DNA of 64,000 nt from a virus, in IMG/VR virus record IMGVR_UViG_3300030117_001886, positions 1 through 64,000 of that record, one strand, 5' to 3'. Below, in pieces: positions 27,317 to 33,364 of the stretch (position 1 is the stretch's first letter; each line of letters starts with the position of its first letter). Made by a program: the position numbers and the translations under genes. A model generated the notes under the pieces. It did no database searches. It was given only the letters and a program-made list of their open reading frames with translations, and had not been told where the DNA came from.

Positions 27317-27946
27317 TTATTCTTCTAATAATTTTTTCAGATCTTCCCATGACATGTGTCTAGGAGCATTACGAAGTTTATTTAAGACTGAATCTTCTTT
27401 TAATTCTGTCCCATATTCTTCTACAAATGCAGTAAAATCTGATTTGACAAAAGTATGTTCTGGTTTATTGTTAGTTAAGACACATTCTGTATTACTAAAT
27501 ACATAATCTCCTTTACTTTTAACAAAGTCTCCATTTCTACCTTTACGTTTTGCATACTTCTCAGGATGCAGTACATGTTCTAGTCTAGTTGGTGTAGTAG
27601 TTTCTGTAACTTGTACTCTTAATCTAACACCTTTGTATGTAGGATTTAAATAATTAAGTTCTACATAATCCTCAAGGTCATCATTAAGTTCCCAGTTAAG
27701 TTGTTCTACATCAATACCAAGACCAACAAGTATATCATAGGGTTCAGCAGGAAACTTAGCACATCTAATACCAGGAGTGTATTTAGAATCAGATTGATTC
27801 ATAACTACAATAGCTCTAGTATTATTTATAACTCTCTCTCCAACCTCTATCATAATCTTTCCTTCATTTGTCCGAGTCATGGATGTAAGGATAGTATCTC
27901 CTATGCGTAAGTCCTGTTTATCTATAACTTCATAGTCCATCAACAT
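27317..27946 (-). CDS. unknown protein, 209 residues
   Basis: This is a soluble alpha/beta protein without recognised motifs. It begins with a beta-rich stretch (IGDTILTSMTRTNEGKIMIE), has a central KYAKRKGRNGDFVKSKGDYV region and ends with a helical tail (HMSWEDLKKLLEE). Starts at 27946 and 27940 are both possible; they overlap the upstream gene by 17 or 11 bases. It belongs to the early cluster of small genes downstream of the strand switch, a region where phages keep host-takeover genes. Confidence 0.78.
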   Translation of the reverse strand: MLMDYEVIDKQDLRIGDTILTSMTRTNEGKIMIEVGERVINNTRAIVVMNQSDSKYTPGIRCAKFPAEPYDILVGLGIDVEQLNWELNDDLEDYVELNYLNPTYKGVRLRVQVTETTTPTRLEHVLHPEKYAKRKGRNGDFVKSKGDYVFSNTECVLTNNKPEHTFVKSDFTAFVEEYGTELKEDSVLNKLRNAPRHMSWEDLKKLLEE

Positions 27947-28172
27947 AATCGTTTTCTATTTGCCCTTGTAGCTCTTCATTGAACGGAACGGAGTCATCGT
28001 TCACTGACTCAACCACAAAGATGTTCTTAATTGCAGATGTACACTCCGACATAAAGTGAAGCGCATCTATTTTGTCTGTAAATGTAATGTCTTTTACATC
28101 ACATAAAGCGTTTTCGTCGCATGCATGATCTCCGTACATGTCACACTCGTATCTTATAACATATAATCTCAT
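27930..28172 (-). CDS. small acidic unknown protein
   Basis: This acidic 80-residue protein contains CDMYGDHACDENALC; the three cysteines and one histidine could form a small metal site, but the spacing fits no family I know. Its ATG overlaps the stop of the 41-residue gene upstream by 4 bases (ATGA), indicating coupling. Confidence 0.72.
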   Translation of the reverse strand: MRLYVIRYECDMYGDHACDENALCDVKDITFTDKIDALHFMSECTSAIKNIFVVESVNDDSVPFNEELQGQIENDYVDGL

Positions 28173-28294
28173 TGGTCTCTTTTTTGTACGGATTTAACGT
28201 AATCTAACCAATCAAGCTTATCTGTGTAATAAGCATTTTTAAATATGGCATTGTATAAGCCATACTTGATAACTACTCTAATGAATTGTTTCAT
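28169..28294 (-). CDS. 41-residue small basic protein
   Basis: ATG at 28294 opens a 41-codon frame: MKQFIRVVIKYGLYNAIFKN followed by a polar helix ending in VKSVQKRDQ. The stop TGA overlaps the next ATG by 4 bases, the classic coupling arrangement, which is the best evidence that this short frame is translated. It is basic and amphipathic. Its leader contains the hairpin at 28327-28345. The function is unknown. Confidence 0.66.
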   Translation of the reverse strand: MKQFIRVVIKYGLYNAIFKNAYYTDKLDWLDYVKSVQKRDQ

Positions 28295-28326
28295 GATAAT
28301 AAATGAATTAAGTGAATAAAAATGAT

Positions 28327-28345
28327 GAGACATTTCAGCTGTCTC
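28327..28345 (-). promoter_or_regulatory. leader hairpin before the 41-residue gene
   Basis: GAGACA-TTTCAGC-TGTCTC forms a 6-bp stem 33 bases upstream of the start codon at 28294. It could be an attenuator or an operator. There is no U-run strong enough for a full terminator. Confidence 0.4.
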
Positions 28346-28371
28346 TTTGCTGTAAATTTTGTTAGATAATT

Positions 28372-28470
28372 AACTTATGCTATCCAGAGCGTTCCTCTCT
28401 TGCCTGATCAACAACTGGCCCTCCTAATGTCTACCCCCTCTCGAGGAACATCGCAGCCATGGCATAAGTT
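28372..28470 (-). ncRNA. predicted structured RNA element (99 bases)
   Basis: A perfect 9-bp closing helix joins AACTTATGC (28372-28380) and GCATAAGTT (28462-28470). Inside it GTTCCTC (28391-28397) pairs with GAGGAAC (28443-28449). The enclosed 45 bases are GC-rich in an AT-rich genome (CCTGATCAACAACTGG, CTACCCCCTC). No coding frame fits. The same plan of terminal helix plus nested helix is seen in the element at 14789-14880. It lies in a gene-free stretch (28295-28633), so a small RNA is likely. Strand and function are unknown. Confidence 0.5.
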
Positions 28471-28605
28471 ATTATCTTACTTAATGTGTTCATATAATAC
28501 TTTTCAAAGATGCATAATCTAAGCGCTTAGTTATACACACAGAGCAGGACCAGTTTGTTTCTGGAATTATTGGTTAATACTAATTCGATTACTCCTGAAT
28601 AATCT
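28471..28605. other. gene-free stretch with a 12-base palindrome
   Basis: These 135 bases between the structured element and a terminator hold no convincing frame. The only clear signal is CTAAGCGCTTAG, a perfect 12-base palindrome near 28530, which could be a protein-binding site. Together with the element at 28372-28470 and the leader hairpin it makes up the 339-base gap 28295-28633. Confidence 0.35.
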
Positions 28606-28624
28606 AAAAGTGAGCTCCACTTTT
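28606..28624 (-). terminator. hairpin terminator
   Basis: AAAAGTG-AGCTC-CACTTTT lies just after the stop of the gene at 28634. It carries A/T tails on both sides and can work in either direction. Confidence 0.72.
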
Positions 28625-28633
28625 TATTAAGGA

Positions 28634-28861
28634 CTACCTCTCGTATGCAAGTCTTCTTAGACCAGCAACAGTAGTACCAACTTGTTGTGCTTTCAAAAGA
28701 GTGTACTTTTCAGTCACAATGTCTGAGTACATATCTACAAATTGTTTAACACTTTTAATTCCGGTTAACTCTTCACACAAACTATTAAGTTTATCAATAG
28801 TTTCTTTGTGCTCTAATTGTAACTTGTGTAACTCTTCAAGTCTTTGTTTTTCTTTGTCCAT
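28634..28861 (-). CDS. small coiled-coil protein, unknown
   Basis: This 75-residue protein is highly charged, with a heptad-like N-terminal helix (EKQRLEELHKLQLEHKE) that probably forms a coiled coil. It overlaps the next upstream gene by 26 bases. It is one of three small early genes (28634-29400) transcribed together. No family is recognised. Confidence 0.72.
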   Translation of the reverse strand: MDKEKQRLEELHKLQLEHKETIDKLNSLCEELTGIKSVKQFVDMYSDIVTEKYTLLKAQQVGTTVAGLRRLAYER

Positions 28862-29090
28862 CTTTTTCCTGTAACTTTTTTTCTAATACTTTAATTGTAT
28901 TTACACAATGATAGATTGTCTCTATCAAATGTTGTTTGTCCATTCTGACTAATAGATCTCCAAAAGGAGAGTAAAAAGAGGAAGAGTAATAACTCTCCCA
29001 CTCTCTTGTTTCTCCTAACCATTTACCTATAATCTCTTTGTACTCTATTGACCTGTGAAAGTCAGACGCATACTTTTTATCTTTCATCAT
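28836..29090 (-). CDS. small unknown protein
   Basis: This 84-residue protein has an aromatic central segment (EWESYYSSSFYSPFGDLLVRM) and a basic C-terminus (KKLQEKDGQRKTKT). It overlaps its neighbours by 26 and 14 bases, which supports co-translation. The function is unknown. Confidence 0.7.
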   Translation of the reverse strand: MMKDKKYASDFHRSIEYKEIIGKWLGETREWESYYSSSFYSPFGDLLVRMDKQHLIETIYHCVNTIKVLEKKLQEKDGQRKTKT

Positions 29091-29400
29091 CTTCTATACG
29101 TTTTTTAAAATCAAAAAGATCTAATCTTTCATACCTAGCACCAGAAGATAATCTCTCATCAGCATCTAAATACTGTAGTACATTTTTGTAGAACTGTGTC
29201 TCTTTATCTTCTCCTATTCGTAGAATATTAAGAGCTCTTTCTATACTATCGTTAAGAAAGGCAGCATAAGTTTCATTTATGTCATTGTCTCTTAGCTTAC
29301 CCTCATAAGTAACTATGAGCATTTGTAAGGCATTCATCATAAGGTTGTGATCATCATCACCTAAGTAGTCCTTTGCCTTTTTGTTGGATAAATTTTCCAT
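29077..29400 (-). CDS. small acidic helical protein, unknown
   Basis: This 107-residue, mostly helical and acidic protein has a repeated ALNILRIGEDKE / YLDADERL pattern. It heads the three-gene unit 28634-29400. The 120-base upstream gap has no clear promoter beyond a weak CTACTTTG. The function is unknown. Confidence 0.72.
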   Translation of the reverse strand: MENLSNKKAKDYLGDDDHNLMMNALQMLIVTYEGKLRDNDINETYAAFLNDSIERALNILRIGEDKETQFYKNVLQYLDADERLSSGARYERLDLFDFKKRIEDDER

Positions 29401-29523
29401 AATGTTATATAATTTAATGATAATAATTGATTACAATATCAAAGTAGTGTGAAATGTAGGGTGTGAGGCCTACAACACGTACACACAAATTGACATAATC
29501 CCTGATCCTGAAATAAAAAAAAG

Positions 29524-29553
29524 AAAAAAGGGGGGACATAAGTCCCCCTTTTA
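29524..29553 (-). terminator. strong rho-independent terminator
   Basis: GGGGGAC-ATAA-GTCCCCC (29531-29548) is followed on the minus strand by a long T-run (TTTTTTCTTTTTTTT). It ends directly at the stop of the gene at 29554 and isolates that gene as a one-gene unit. Confidence 0.92.
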
Positions 29554-29934
29554 TTAAGCCCTAGAAATGATGTTACGCATTTTTCCGTTAATCACTTTTG
29601 CTTCAACTTCTACTTGTTGATTGGTTAAACTGATACCTTGTAGAATATCGTTTTCCCATTCTTCAAGATTCAATGTTCCCTCTTGTATTAAAGTTTTATC
29701 TCCAAAGTTTACATTGAATTTACCTAAGTTTAGAATAAATTCTCCTTTGTCTGTTTTAACACAGATAGTTTTAAAAGGTCGTACTCCACCTACCAAAGTA
29801 GCATTGTATGTTCCCTCGTCTAGTTTTGATTCACTAGAACCTCCAGCAATTACTGAAGCGTTTGGATTTAGTTCTTGCATTTGCATAGCTTTTTTGTAAG
29901 CTACCATTTCTGCTGTTTCTGTTAATGTTGCCAT
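29554..29934 (-). CDS. first leftward early gene, unknown beta-rich protein
   Basis: The protein has 126 residues: a helical N-terminus (LTETAEMVAYKKAMQMQELN) and a beta-rich body (GTYNATLVGGVRPFKTICVK) ending in NGKMRNIISRA. It is the gene closest to the strand switch on the leftward side and has its own strong terminator, suggesting separate and high early expression. No family is recognised. No good TAnnTTTG box was found upstream; CCATTTTG within the upstream hairpin region is the nearest match. Confidence 0.75.
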   Translation of the reverse strand: MATLTETAEMVAYKKAMQMQELNPNASVIAGGSSESKLDEGTYNATLVGGVRPFKTICVKTDKGEFILNLGKFNVNFGDKTLIQEGTLNLEEWENDILQGISLTNQQVEVEAKVINGKMRNIISRA

Positions 29935-29972
29935 AACGATTTAATAAATTAAGTTAATAAAATTTGTGTGTA

Positions 29973-30036
29973 CTTGGGCAAAATGGGGTGTACCCCATGC
30001 ACCAAGACCCACAGGGGCTACATTATGGGGAGGTCT
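29973..30036. other. GC-rich hairpin pair at the divergent strand switch
   Basis: CTTGG (29973-29977) and CCAAG (30002-30006) enclose the near-perfect palindrome ATGGGGT-GT-ACCCCAT (29983-29998). AGACC (30005-30009) can pair with GGTCT (30032-30036) around a G-rich loop. The block is followed on the plus strand by AT-only DNA (about 30045-30090). It could be an origin, an operator controlling both directions, or a small RNA. Confidence 0.45.
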
Positions 30037-30083
30037 GCGCACTCAAAAATTTTCCAAAAATTTTTTTTATTTTATTTTTTATA

Positions 30084-30091
30084 TATATTTG
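30084..30091 (+). promoter_or_regulatory. promoter -10 motif at the strand switch
   Basis: TATATTTG, followed by CAC, fits TAnnTTTG, and nearly the same sequence recurs at 30288. It lies 49 bases before the 44-residue gene and only 3 bases before an ATG (30095) that opens an overlapping 42-residue frame. No good -33 box is visible in the T-rich stretch upstream. Confidence 0.6.
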
Positions 30092-30140
30092 CACATGACC
30101 TTCAAAGAAATATTGAGAAACTGTAAACGAAAATTAATAG

Positions 30141-30275
30141 ATGGCGACAAGAAATACATTTACAAGAGTAGACACACCGAAGAAAAAAAGACCAGGGATA
30201 CATGCAAAAAGCAAAACAAGTAAGCTTACAAGTTCTAAGAACTACCGCAAAAAGTACAAAGGTCAAGGAAGATAA
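30141..30275 (+). CDS. 44-residue basic protein (KRPGIHAK type)
   Basis: This short frame encodes a very basic protein with KKKRPGIHAKSKTSK in the middle and the ending YRKKYKGQGR. I recall this small protein pattern (KRPG-HAK, NYKK-Y-GQGR) from other Bacteroidota and crAss-like phages, where its function is unknown. It is the first rightward gene after the strand switch. An overlapping 42-residue frame (30095-30223) begins next to the promoter but has a less ordered composition, so I prefer this one. Nucleic-acid or virion binding is a guess from its charge. Confidence 0.7.
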   Translation: MATRNTFTRVDTPKKKRPGIHAKSKTSKLTSSKNYRKKYKGQGR

Positions 30276-30287
30276 GAATAATTTGTG

Positions 30288-30295
30288 TATATTTG
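30288..30295 (+). promoter_or_regulatory. promoter -10 motif of a structured leader
   Basis: TATATTTG followed by CAC matches the motif at 30084. Downstream, ATTCCT-TAAT-AGGAAT (30309-30324) and ACCCC...GGGGT (30328-30358, with an inner CC-GAAA-GG) form two hairpins. The transcript would therefore start with a folded leader or be a small RNA. Confidence 0.5.
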
Positions 30296-30299
30296 CACA

Positions 30300-30362
30300 A
30301 GCAGAGGCATTCCTTAATAGGAATATCACCCCTGAGGACCGAAAGGGCAGTAGGGGGTCAGA
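30300..30362 (+). ncRNA. predicted folded leader or small RNA
   Basis: Two successive hairpins directly follow the promoter motif at 30288: a 6-bp stem with a TAAT loop, then a longer one closed by ACCCC(T)/AGGGG(T) and carrying a GAAA tetraloop on CC/GG. The segment is GC-rich against its surroundings and has no coding frame. A role as a leader for the small basic genes or as a separate RNA is inferred. Confidence 0.4.
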
Positions 30363-30414
30363 CGTGGGATTTATACCTAGTAACATAATAGTAATATGGC
30401 CCTAGGCAAATACG

Positions 30415-30600
30415 CTAGAAAAAACGCTGTGACAGCGAATCATCAGTAGGAAATTTTCTCCCATAGCCTCGAAAAGGAAAGATATAGAACCTAGTTGGGA
30501 TAGAATACATATTAGGTAAGTGTGGTGAATTAACACCGTGATAATTATCCCTTGGTCTTCTCAAAGAAGAAAGCACTGCTAGGTTTGAAATTCTAACCAT
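30415..30600 (-). CDS. possible 61-residue basic protein on the leftward strand
   Basis: This frame gives a basic, Arg/Pro/Tyr-rich product (SSLRRPRDNYHGVN, FYIFPFRGYGRKFP) with reasonable codon use. It is the only candidate filling 30363-30655. It would be an extra early gene, transcribed leftward from within the switch region. No -10 motif of the usual type precedes it. Several short inverted repeats in the same stretch (CGCTGT-G-ACAGCG, GGTG-AATTAA-CACC) could instead mean structured or regulatory DNA. On the other strand a 17-codon frame (30396-30449) also exists. Confidence 0.35.
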   Translation of the reverse strand: MVRISNLAVLSSLRRPRDNYHGVNSPHLPNMYSIPTRFYIFPFRGYGRKFPTDDSLSQRFF

Positions 30601-30655
30601 AATTACAAAACTCCTAGGGGGAACCTATATCTAGACTGCACATATAATTATAATT

Positions 30656-30871
30656 ATGGGAAAATCAAAACCAAATAATCCTAGCTTGTGGTCACGAGCA
30701 AAAGCTGCGGCCAGAAAGAAGTTTAAGGTGTATCCATCTGCATATGCTAATGCGTGGGCATCTAAATGGTACAAATCAAAAGGTGGCACATGGCGAGGAG
30801 CTGACAATAGAGTAAAGAAATCTATGAAAGGTGGATTTACTATGGAGAAAGGACCTGCTAAATTAGACTAA
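30656..30871 (+). CDS. small basic phage protein (PSAYANAWASKWY type)
   Basis: This 71-residue basic protein has LWSRAKAAARKKFKVYPSAYANAW-type sequence followed by a WYKSKGGTW turn. Similar small proteins are frequent in marine and gut phages, often next to the DUF5872-like protein, as here. The function is unknown. The high charge and the place at the head of the late block suggest a DNA-associated or virion component. It is separated by 2 bases from the next gene. Confidence 0.8.
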   Translation: MGKSKPNNPSLWSRAKAAARKKFKVYPSAYANAWASKWYKSKGGTWRGADNRVKKSMKGGFTMEKGPAKLD

Positions 30872-30873
30872 TC

Positions 30874-31143
30874 ATGGCAAAAGGCGGATTAGGTAAATGG
30901 TTTGGTGAGAAATGGGTAGACGTAAAGACAGGTAAACCTTGTGGTAGATCTGGTAAGAAAGATAAACGTCGTGGATACCCGGCATGTAGACCATCAAAAG
31001 TAGCAGGTAGTATATCTAAAAGAGAAGCAGCTAAGAAAACAGGACCAGGAAGAGTAAACTGGTCAACCACTGCATCTGGTAGAAAGCGTAAAACAAGCAG
31101 AGCTATGCAGGGTGGATATAAGACTTTACCAAAACTTTATTAA
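30874..31143 (+). CDS. DUF5872-like small basic protein
   Basis: The protein has 89 residues. The pattern GLGKWFGEKWVDVKTGKPCG, then YPACRP and SKREAAKKTGPGRVNW, is that of the DUF5872 family, a widespread small phage protein with two conserved cysteines and no established function. It is strongly basic throughout. It ends 3 bases before a gap that contains the promoter of the GroES-like gene. Confidence 0.82.
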   Translation: MAKGGLGKWFGEKWVDVKTGKPCGRSGKKDKRRGYPACRPSKVAGSISKREAAKKTGPGRVNWSTTASGRKRKTSRAMQGGYKTLPKLY

Positions 31144-31150
31144 TTTTTTC

Positions 31151-31182
31151 TTGGAACTATAAATTATTTTGTTATAACTTTG
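31151..31182 (+). promoter_or_regulatory. promoter of the GroES-like gene
   Basis: TTG (31151-31153), 21 bases, then TAACTTTG (31175-31182) with a following CA. The start codon at 31199 is about 10 bases from the expected transcription start, giving a very short leader. Confidence 0.65.
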
Positions 31183-31198
31183 CATTATTAAATTTAAA

Positions 31199-31486
31199 AT
31201 GATGGCAAAGAAAACAGAATTTAGACCGTACGGTAACTGGTTAGTTCTACCAGACCCTACTACAACAGAAACAGAATCAGGGTTAATCTTAGATGACTCA
31301 ACTGCAAAGAAGATGGCAACTAATGTACTAGAAGTATTAGCTGCAGGTCCTCAATGCATCATGGCAGAGGTAGGAGACACAGTTCTTGTGAATCCTTTAT
31401 CAGAAGCTATGCGTATGAGTATTAATGATAAGCCTTGTGTATTAATTAATGAGCATAATATATTAGGGAAGTTTGATAAGAACTAA
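31199..31486 (+). CDS. GroES-like co-chaperonin (Cpn10 fold)
   Basis: This 95-residue protein follows the Cpn10 plan: FRPYGNWLVLPDP, the SGLIL turn that begins the mobile loop, VLEVLAAGP, VGDTVLVNP and a C-terminal INEHNILGKF. Phage GroES analogues such as T4 gp31 pair with host GroEL to fold the large capsid protein. No GroEL gene is visible, so the host chaperonin would be the partner. The gene has its own promoter. A second ATG follows at 31202. Confidence 0.85.
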   Translation: MMAKKTEFRPYGNWLVLPDPTTTETESGLILDDSTAKKMATNVLEVLAAGPQCIMAEVGDTVLVNPLSEAMRMSINDKPCVLINEHNILGKFDKN

Positions 31487-31655
31487 ATTTTTAACTCACG
31501 AATTTGATGAGCTCTTTGAATTATACAGAGAGTTTGAAGATAAACTTACTATGTGGTCAGAAAACAACATAAACTCTACATGGGATATAGAGGTACTTAT
31601 AGGAGAATACGAATATATAATTATAGTAACTGTAGACAATGAAAATAACGATTAA
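31473..31655 (+). CDS. small acidic unknown protein
   Basis: The protein has 60 residues and begins with TTG, overlapping the GroES-like gene by 14 bases and the next gene by 17. It is acidic (FDELFELYREFEDK) with a beta-strand-rich end (YEYIIIVTVDNEN). The unusual start codon makes the 5' boundary uncertain. The function is unknown. Confidence 0.55.
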   Translation: MIRTKFLTHEFDELFELYREFEDKLTMWSENNINSTWDIEVLIGEYEYIIIVTVDNENND

Positions 31656-31995
31656 CGCAGATACAACTACAAAACAGATAAGCATTTGGAATGGTATATT
31701 TGATCTAACTAAAAAAGAGATACAAGTTATATCTAATCTTATAGATGCAGAAGCCGTAACTAGAACAGGTAATATAGCAGATGTAAAAAACAAAAGAGCA
31801 GCTGCTAGAAATATGGGTATATCTGATTACAATACTTTAAATAACTATATAAAAAGATTGAAAGATAAAAAAGCCTTGATAGTTAAAAATAATAATTATA
31901 CCTTACATCCACTATTAAATGCAGATACTACATATGTTGAGATACTTATCAAAAACGGAGGAGATAAAACCAATAATAACCCTATGGACGAATGA
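31639..31995 (+). CDS. probable winged-helix protein
   Basis: The protein has 118 residues. DLTKKEIQVISNLIDAEAV, then AAARNMGISDYNTLNNYIKR and LKDKKALIVKNNNYTLHPLL, reads as a winged-helix DNA-binding domain with a recognition helix and wing. It could regulate the late block or bind packaging DNA, since it lies a few genes before the terminase. The family is not identified. Confidence 0.68.
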   Translation: MKITINADTTTKQISIWNGIFDLTKKEIQVISNLIDAEAVTRTGNIADVKNKRAAARNMGISDYNTLNNYIKRLKDKKALIVKNNNYTLHPLLNADTTYVEILIKNGGDKTNNNPMDE

Positions 31996-32149
31996 GTATA
32001 ATGTAGATTTTGACATAGTTCAAGATCCACATGGTATATGCTTAGAAATAACAGTAAACGATGGAAGACAACAAACTACCTACTGCATTACAGATGATGA
32101 AGAACTTCAGCAAGGAGCTCGTTACTTTTGTGCAGAAGGGAATGCCTAA
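31919..32149 (+). CDS. overlapping small unknown protein
   Basis: This 76-residue frame overlaps the winged-helix gene by 77 bases and the zinc-ribbon gene by more than 50. The part not shared with either neighbour (VDFDIVQDPHGICLEIT) is beta-rich and resembles the end of the protein at 31473 in character. The start may be the ATG at 31934. Its stop fits the ATGNNTAA pattern with an internal ATG of the next gene. The overlaps make it uncertain, but without it about 65 bases would be unused. Confidence 0.42.
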   Translation: MQILHMLRYLSKTEEIKPIITLWTNEYNVDFDIVQDPHGICLEITVNDGRQQTTYCITDDEELQQGARYFCAEGNA

Positions 32150-32402
32150 TGTAAGTGAAGAAGATTATCAAGAAAGATTAGACGATTGTTTTAATTGTGA
32201 GCATTTTCTAGAAAACTTAAATAGGTGTGGTAAGTGTGGCTGTTTGGTTGAATATAAAGCTAGATGGAAAACAACTAAATGTCCTATAGGTGTTTGGAAA
32301 CAACAGATAGTTGGAGAGGGTGGTACATCCCTTGAAGGCAAGATTAAACGCAATGAAGAAAACAAAGAAGGAGATAATACAGAGACTAGCGACAAAGTAT
32401 AA
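32094..32402 (+). CDS. small zinc-ribbon protein (C-x2-C ... C-x2-C-G-C)
   Basis: The protein has 102 residues. After a helical lead (NFSKELVTFVQKGMPNVSEE) comes CFNCEHF, then RCGKCGCLVEYKARW and KCPIGVW, giving four to five cysteines arranged as a zinc ribbon. This short protein type is common in Bacteroidota and marine phages and has no known function. Starts at 32061, 32094 and 32142 are possible. I chose 32094 because related proteins carry about 30 residues before the first Cys pair. The tail after CPIGVW is charged and overlaps the HU-like gene. Confidence 0.72.
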   Translation: MMKNFSKELVTFVQKGMPNVSEEDYQERLDDCFNCEHFLENLNRCGKCGCLVEYKARWKTTKCPIGVWKQQIVGEGGTSLEGKIKRNEENKEGDNTETSDKV

Positions 32403-32583
32403 TTTACCTCTTAGTACAATAGAGAATATAGTTATGCACCAGTTTAAATTTGTGGCTAAGATTATGGAAGAGGGCAAGTTTGAATCTATAAGAATACCAT
32501 ACTTTGGAAAGTTTTCTTCAAACAAGAAACGACGAGATTATATAACTGCATTAAAAAATGGATCTAATAACGATAGACAATAA
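32353..32583 (+). CDS. HU/IHF-like DNA-binding protein
   Basis: The protein has 76 residues from ATG 32353. KKTKKEIIQRLATKYNLP, an amphipathic helix (STIENIVMHQFKFVAKIME) and the beta segment IRIPYFGKFSSNKKRR match the HU/IHF plan, with a shortened DNA-grip arm. crAss-like phages carry IHF-like subunits near the packaging genes. It may bend DNA for packaging or transcription. A longer frame from 32311 exists, but the MKKTKKE start fits the family. Confidence 0.66.
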   Translation: MKKTKKEIIQRLATKYNLPLSTIENIVMHQFKFVAKIMEEGKFESIRIPYFGKFSSNKKRRDYITALKNGSNNDRQ

Positions 32584-33100
32584 CGTAGCTATACCTAATG
32601 CATATACTCTTACAGTAGAAGCATTCAAAGCTATAGTAGATAGAGATAAGACTGCAAATAAGAAAAAAGCAACTCAAGAGCTAGCCTATGTCTATTTTAA
32701 ATGTGATCACCGATCTCCTTTTGCAGTATATGGAGAAGAAGAAAGGGGATCTGAAGTCAAACTAAATGTATTTGGTTTGGATAGCAAGTGGGAAGAAGAT
32801 GAAAAAGTAAAAGCCGCTTGCGATAAGTACAGAGAGTTAAACGAGACCTCAGCAGTTAGGCTACTGAAGTCTGCTAGAAACTCTGTGCTTAAATTACAGA
32901 AATATTTTGATACCGTAGATTTAACAATGATGGATGATAATGGTAGACCAATATTTCACGCAAAAGATCTAGTAGCCAACTTATCCAAGATGGGGGATGT
33001 AGTAGATGGCTTATCAAAACTAGAAGAACAAGTAAAGAAAGAAGAACAAGCTAACAATCCTAACAGAGGTGGGGTTGTAGTTAACAAATATAGTTCGTAG
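32558..33100 (+). CDS. conserved protein upstream of terminase (candidate small terminase subunit)
   Basis: The protein has 180 residues and is mostly helical. ELAYVYFKCDHRSPFAVYGEEER and ETSAVRLLKSARNSVLKLQKY are conserved-looking segments that I associate with a protein found just before TerL in crAss-like phages. It ends with a long charged helix (GLSKLEEQVKKEEQ) that could form a coiled coil. Position, size and helical make-up fit a TerS-like DNA-recognition subunit, but no HTH is obvious, so this is inference. Confidence 0.55.
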   Translation: MDLITIDNNVAIPNAYTLTVEAFKAIVDRDKTANKKKATQELAYVYFKCDHRSPFAVYGEEERGSEVKLNVFGLDSKWEEDEKVKAACDKYRELNETSAVRLLKSARNSVLKLQKYFDTVDLTMMDDNGRPIFHAKDLVANLSKMGDVVDGLSKLEEQVKKEEQANNPNRGGVVVNKYSS

Positions 33101-33109
33101 ATTTGAAGT

Positions 33110-33364
33110 ATGGATTTTCTAAAAGACATAGAGGACTATCATACTGCAATGCAAAATGCTTATCTATTTGTTACAAAAAAGATAACAGTAGATGATGTCT
33201 ACAGCGATTTGGAATCTGGGGAAGTTACAGAATTTTATTTACCATTTGATCCATTAGTAAATGATGGAAGAGATATTGGTACTCTAGATTTACTCATTGA
33301 GCATTTTACAGAACTAGAAGAGTATGAAAAATGTCAGGAGTTAGTAAAAATAAAAGATTTATAG
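33110..33364 (+). CDS. small acidic unknown protein before terminase
   Basis: This 84-residue acidic protein (DDVYSDLESGEVTEFYLPFDP) overlaps the TerL start by 34 bases, so the two are translationally linked. Proteins of this size are seen between the TerS-like and TerL genes in related phages. The function is unknown. Confidence 0.7.
   Translation: MDFLKDIEDYHTAMQNAYLFVTKKITVDDVYSDLESGEVTEFYLPFDPLVNDGRDIGTLDLLIEHFTELEEYEKCQELVKIKDL

Noticed and set aside
30095-30223. 42-codon frame starting 3 bases after the TATATTTG motif
   Set aside because: It overlaps the 44-residue gene in another phase and lacks the recognisable KRPGIHAK...GQGR pattern; I kept the latter as the more likely gene.
30333-30346. 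CTGAGGACCGAAAGG as a hammerhead-like core
   Set aside because: CUGANGA and GAAA occur close together but leave no room for stem II, and the segment folds better as a plain hairpin with a GAAA loop.
30582-30598. GGTTTGAAATTCTAACC as a tRNA T-arm
   Set aside because: No acceptor, D-arm or anticodon arm can be built around it; no tRNA gene was found in the window.
30396-30655. Possible recoded gene with TAG read as Gln (known in some crAss-like phages)
   Set aside because: Reading through TAG from the ATG at 30396 still meets TAA codons soon after, and many clear genes here end in TAG without a longer homologous frame, so the standard code applies.
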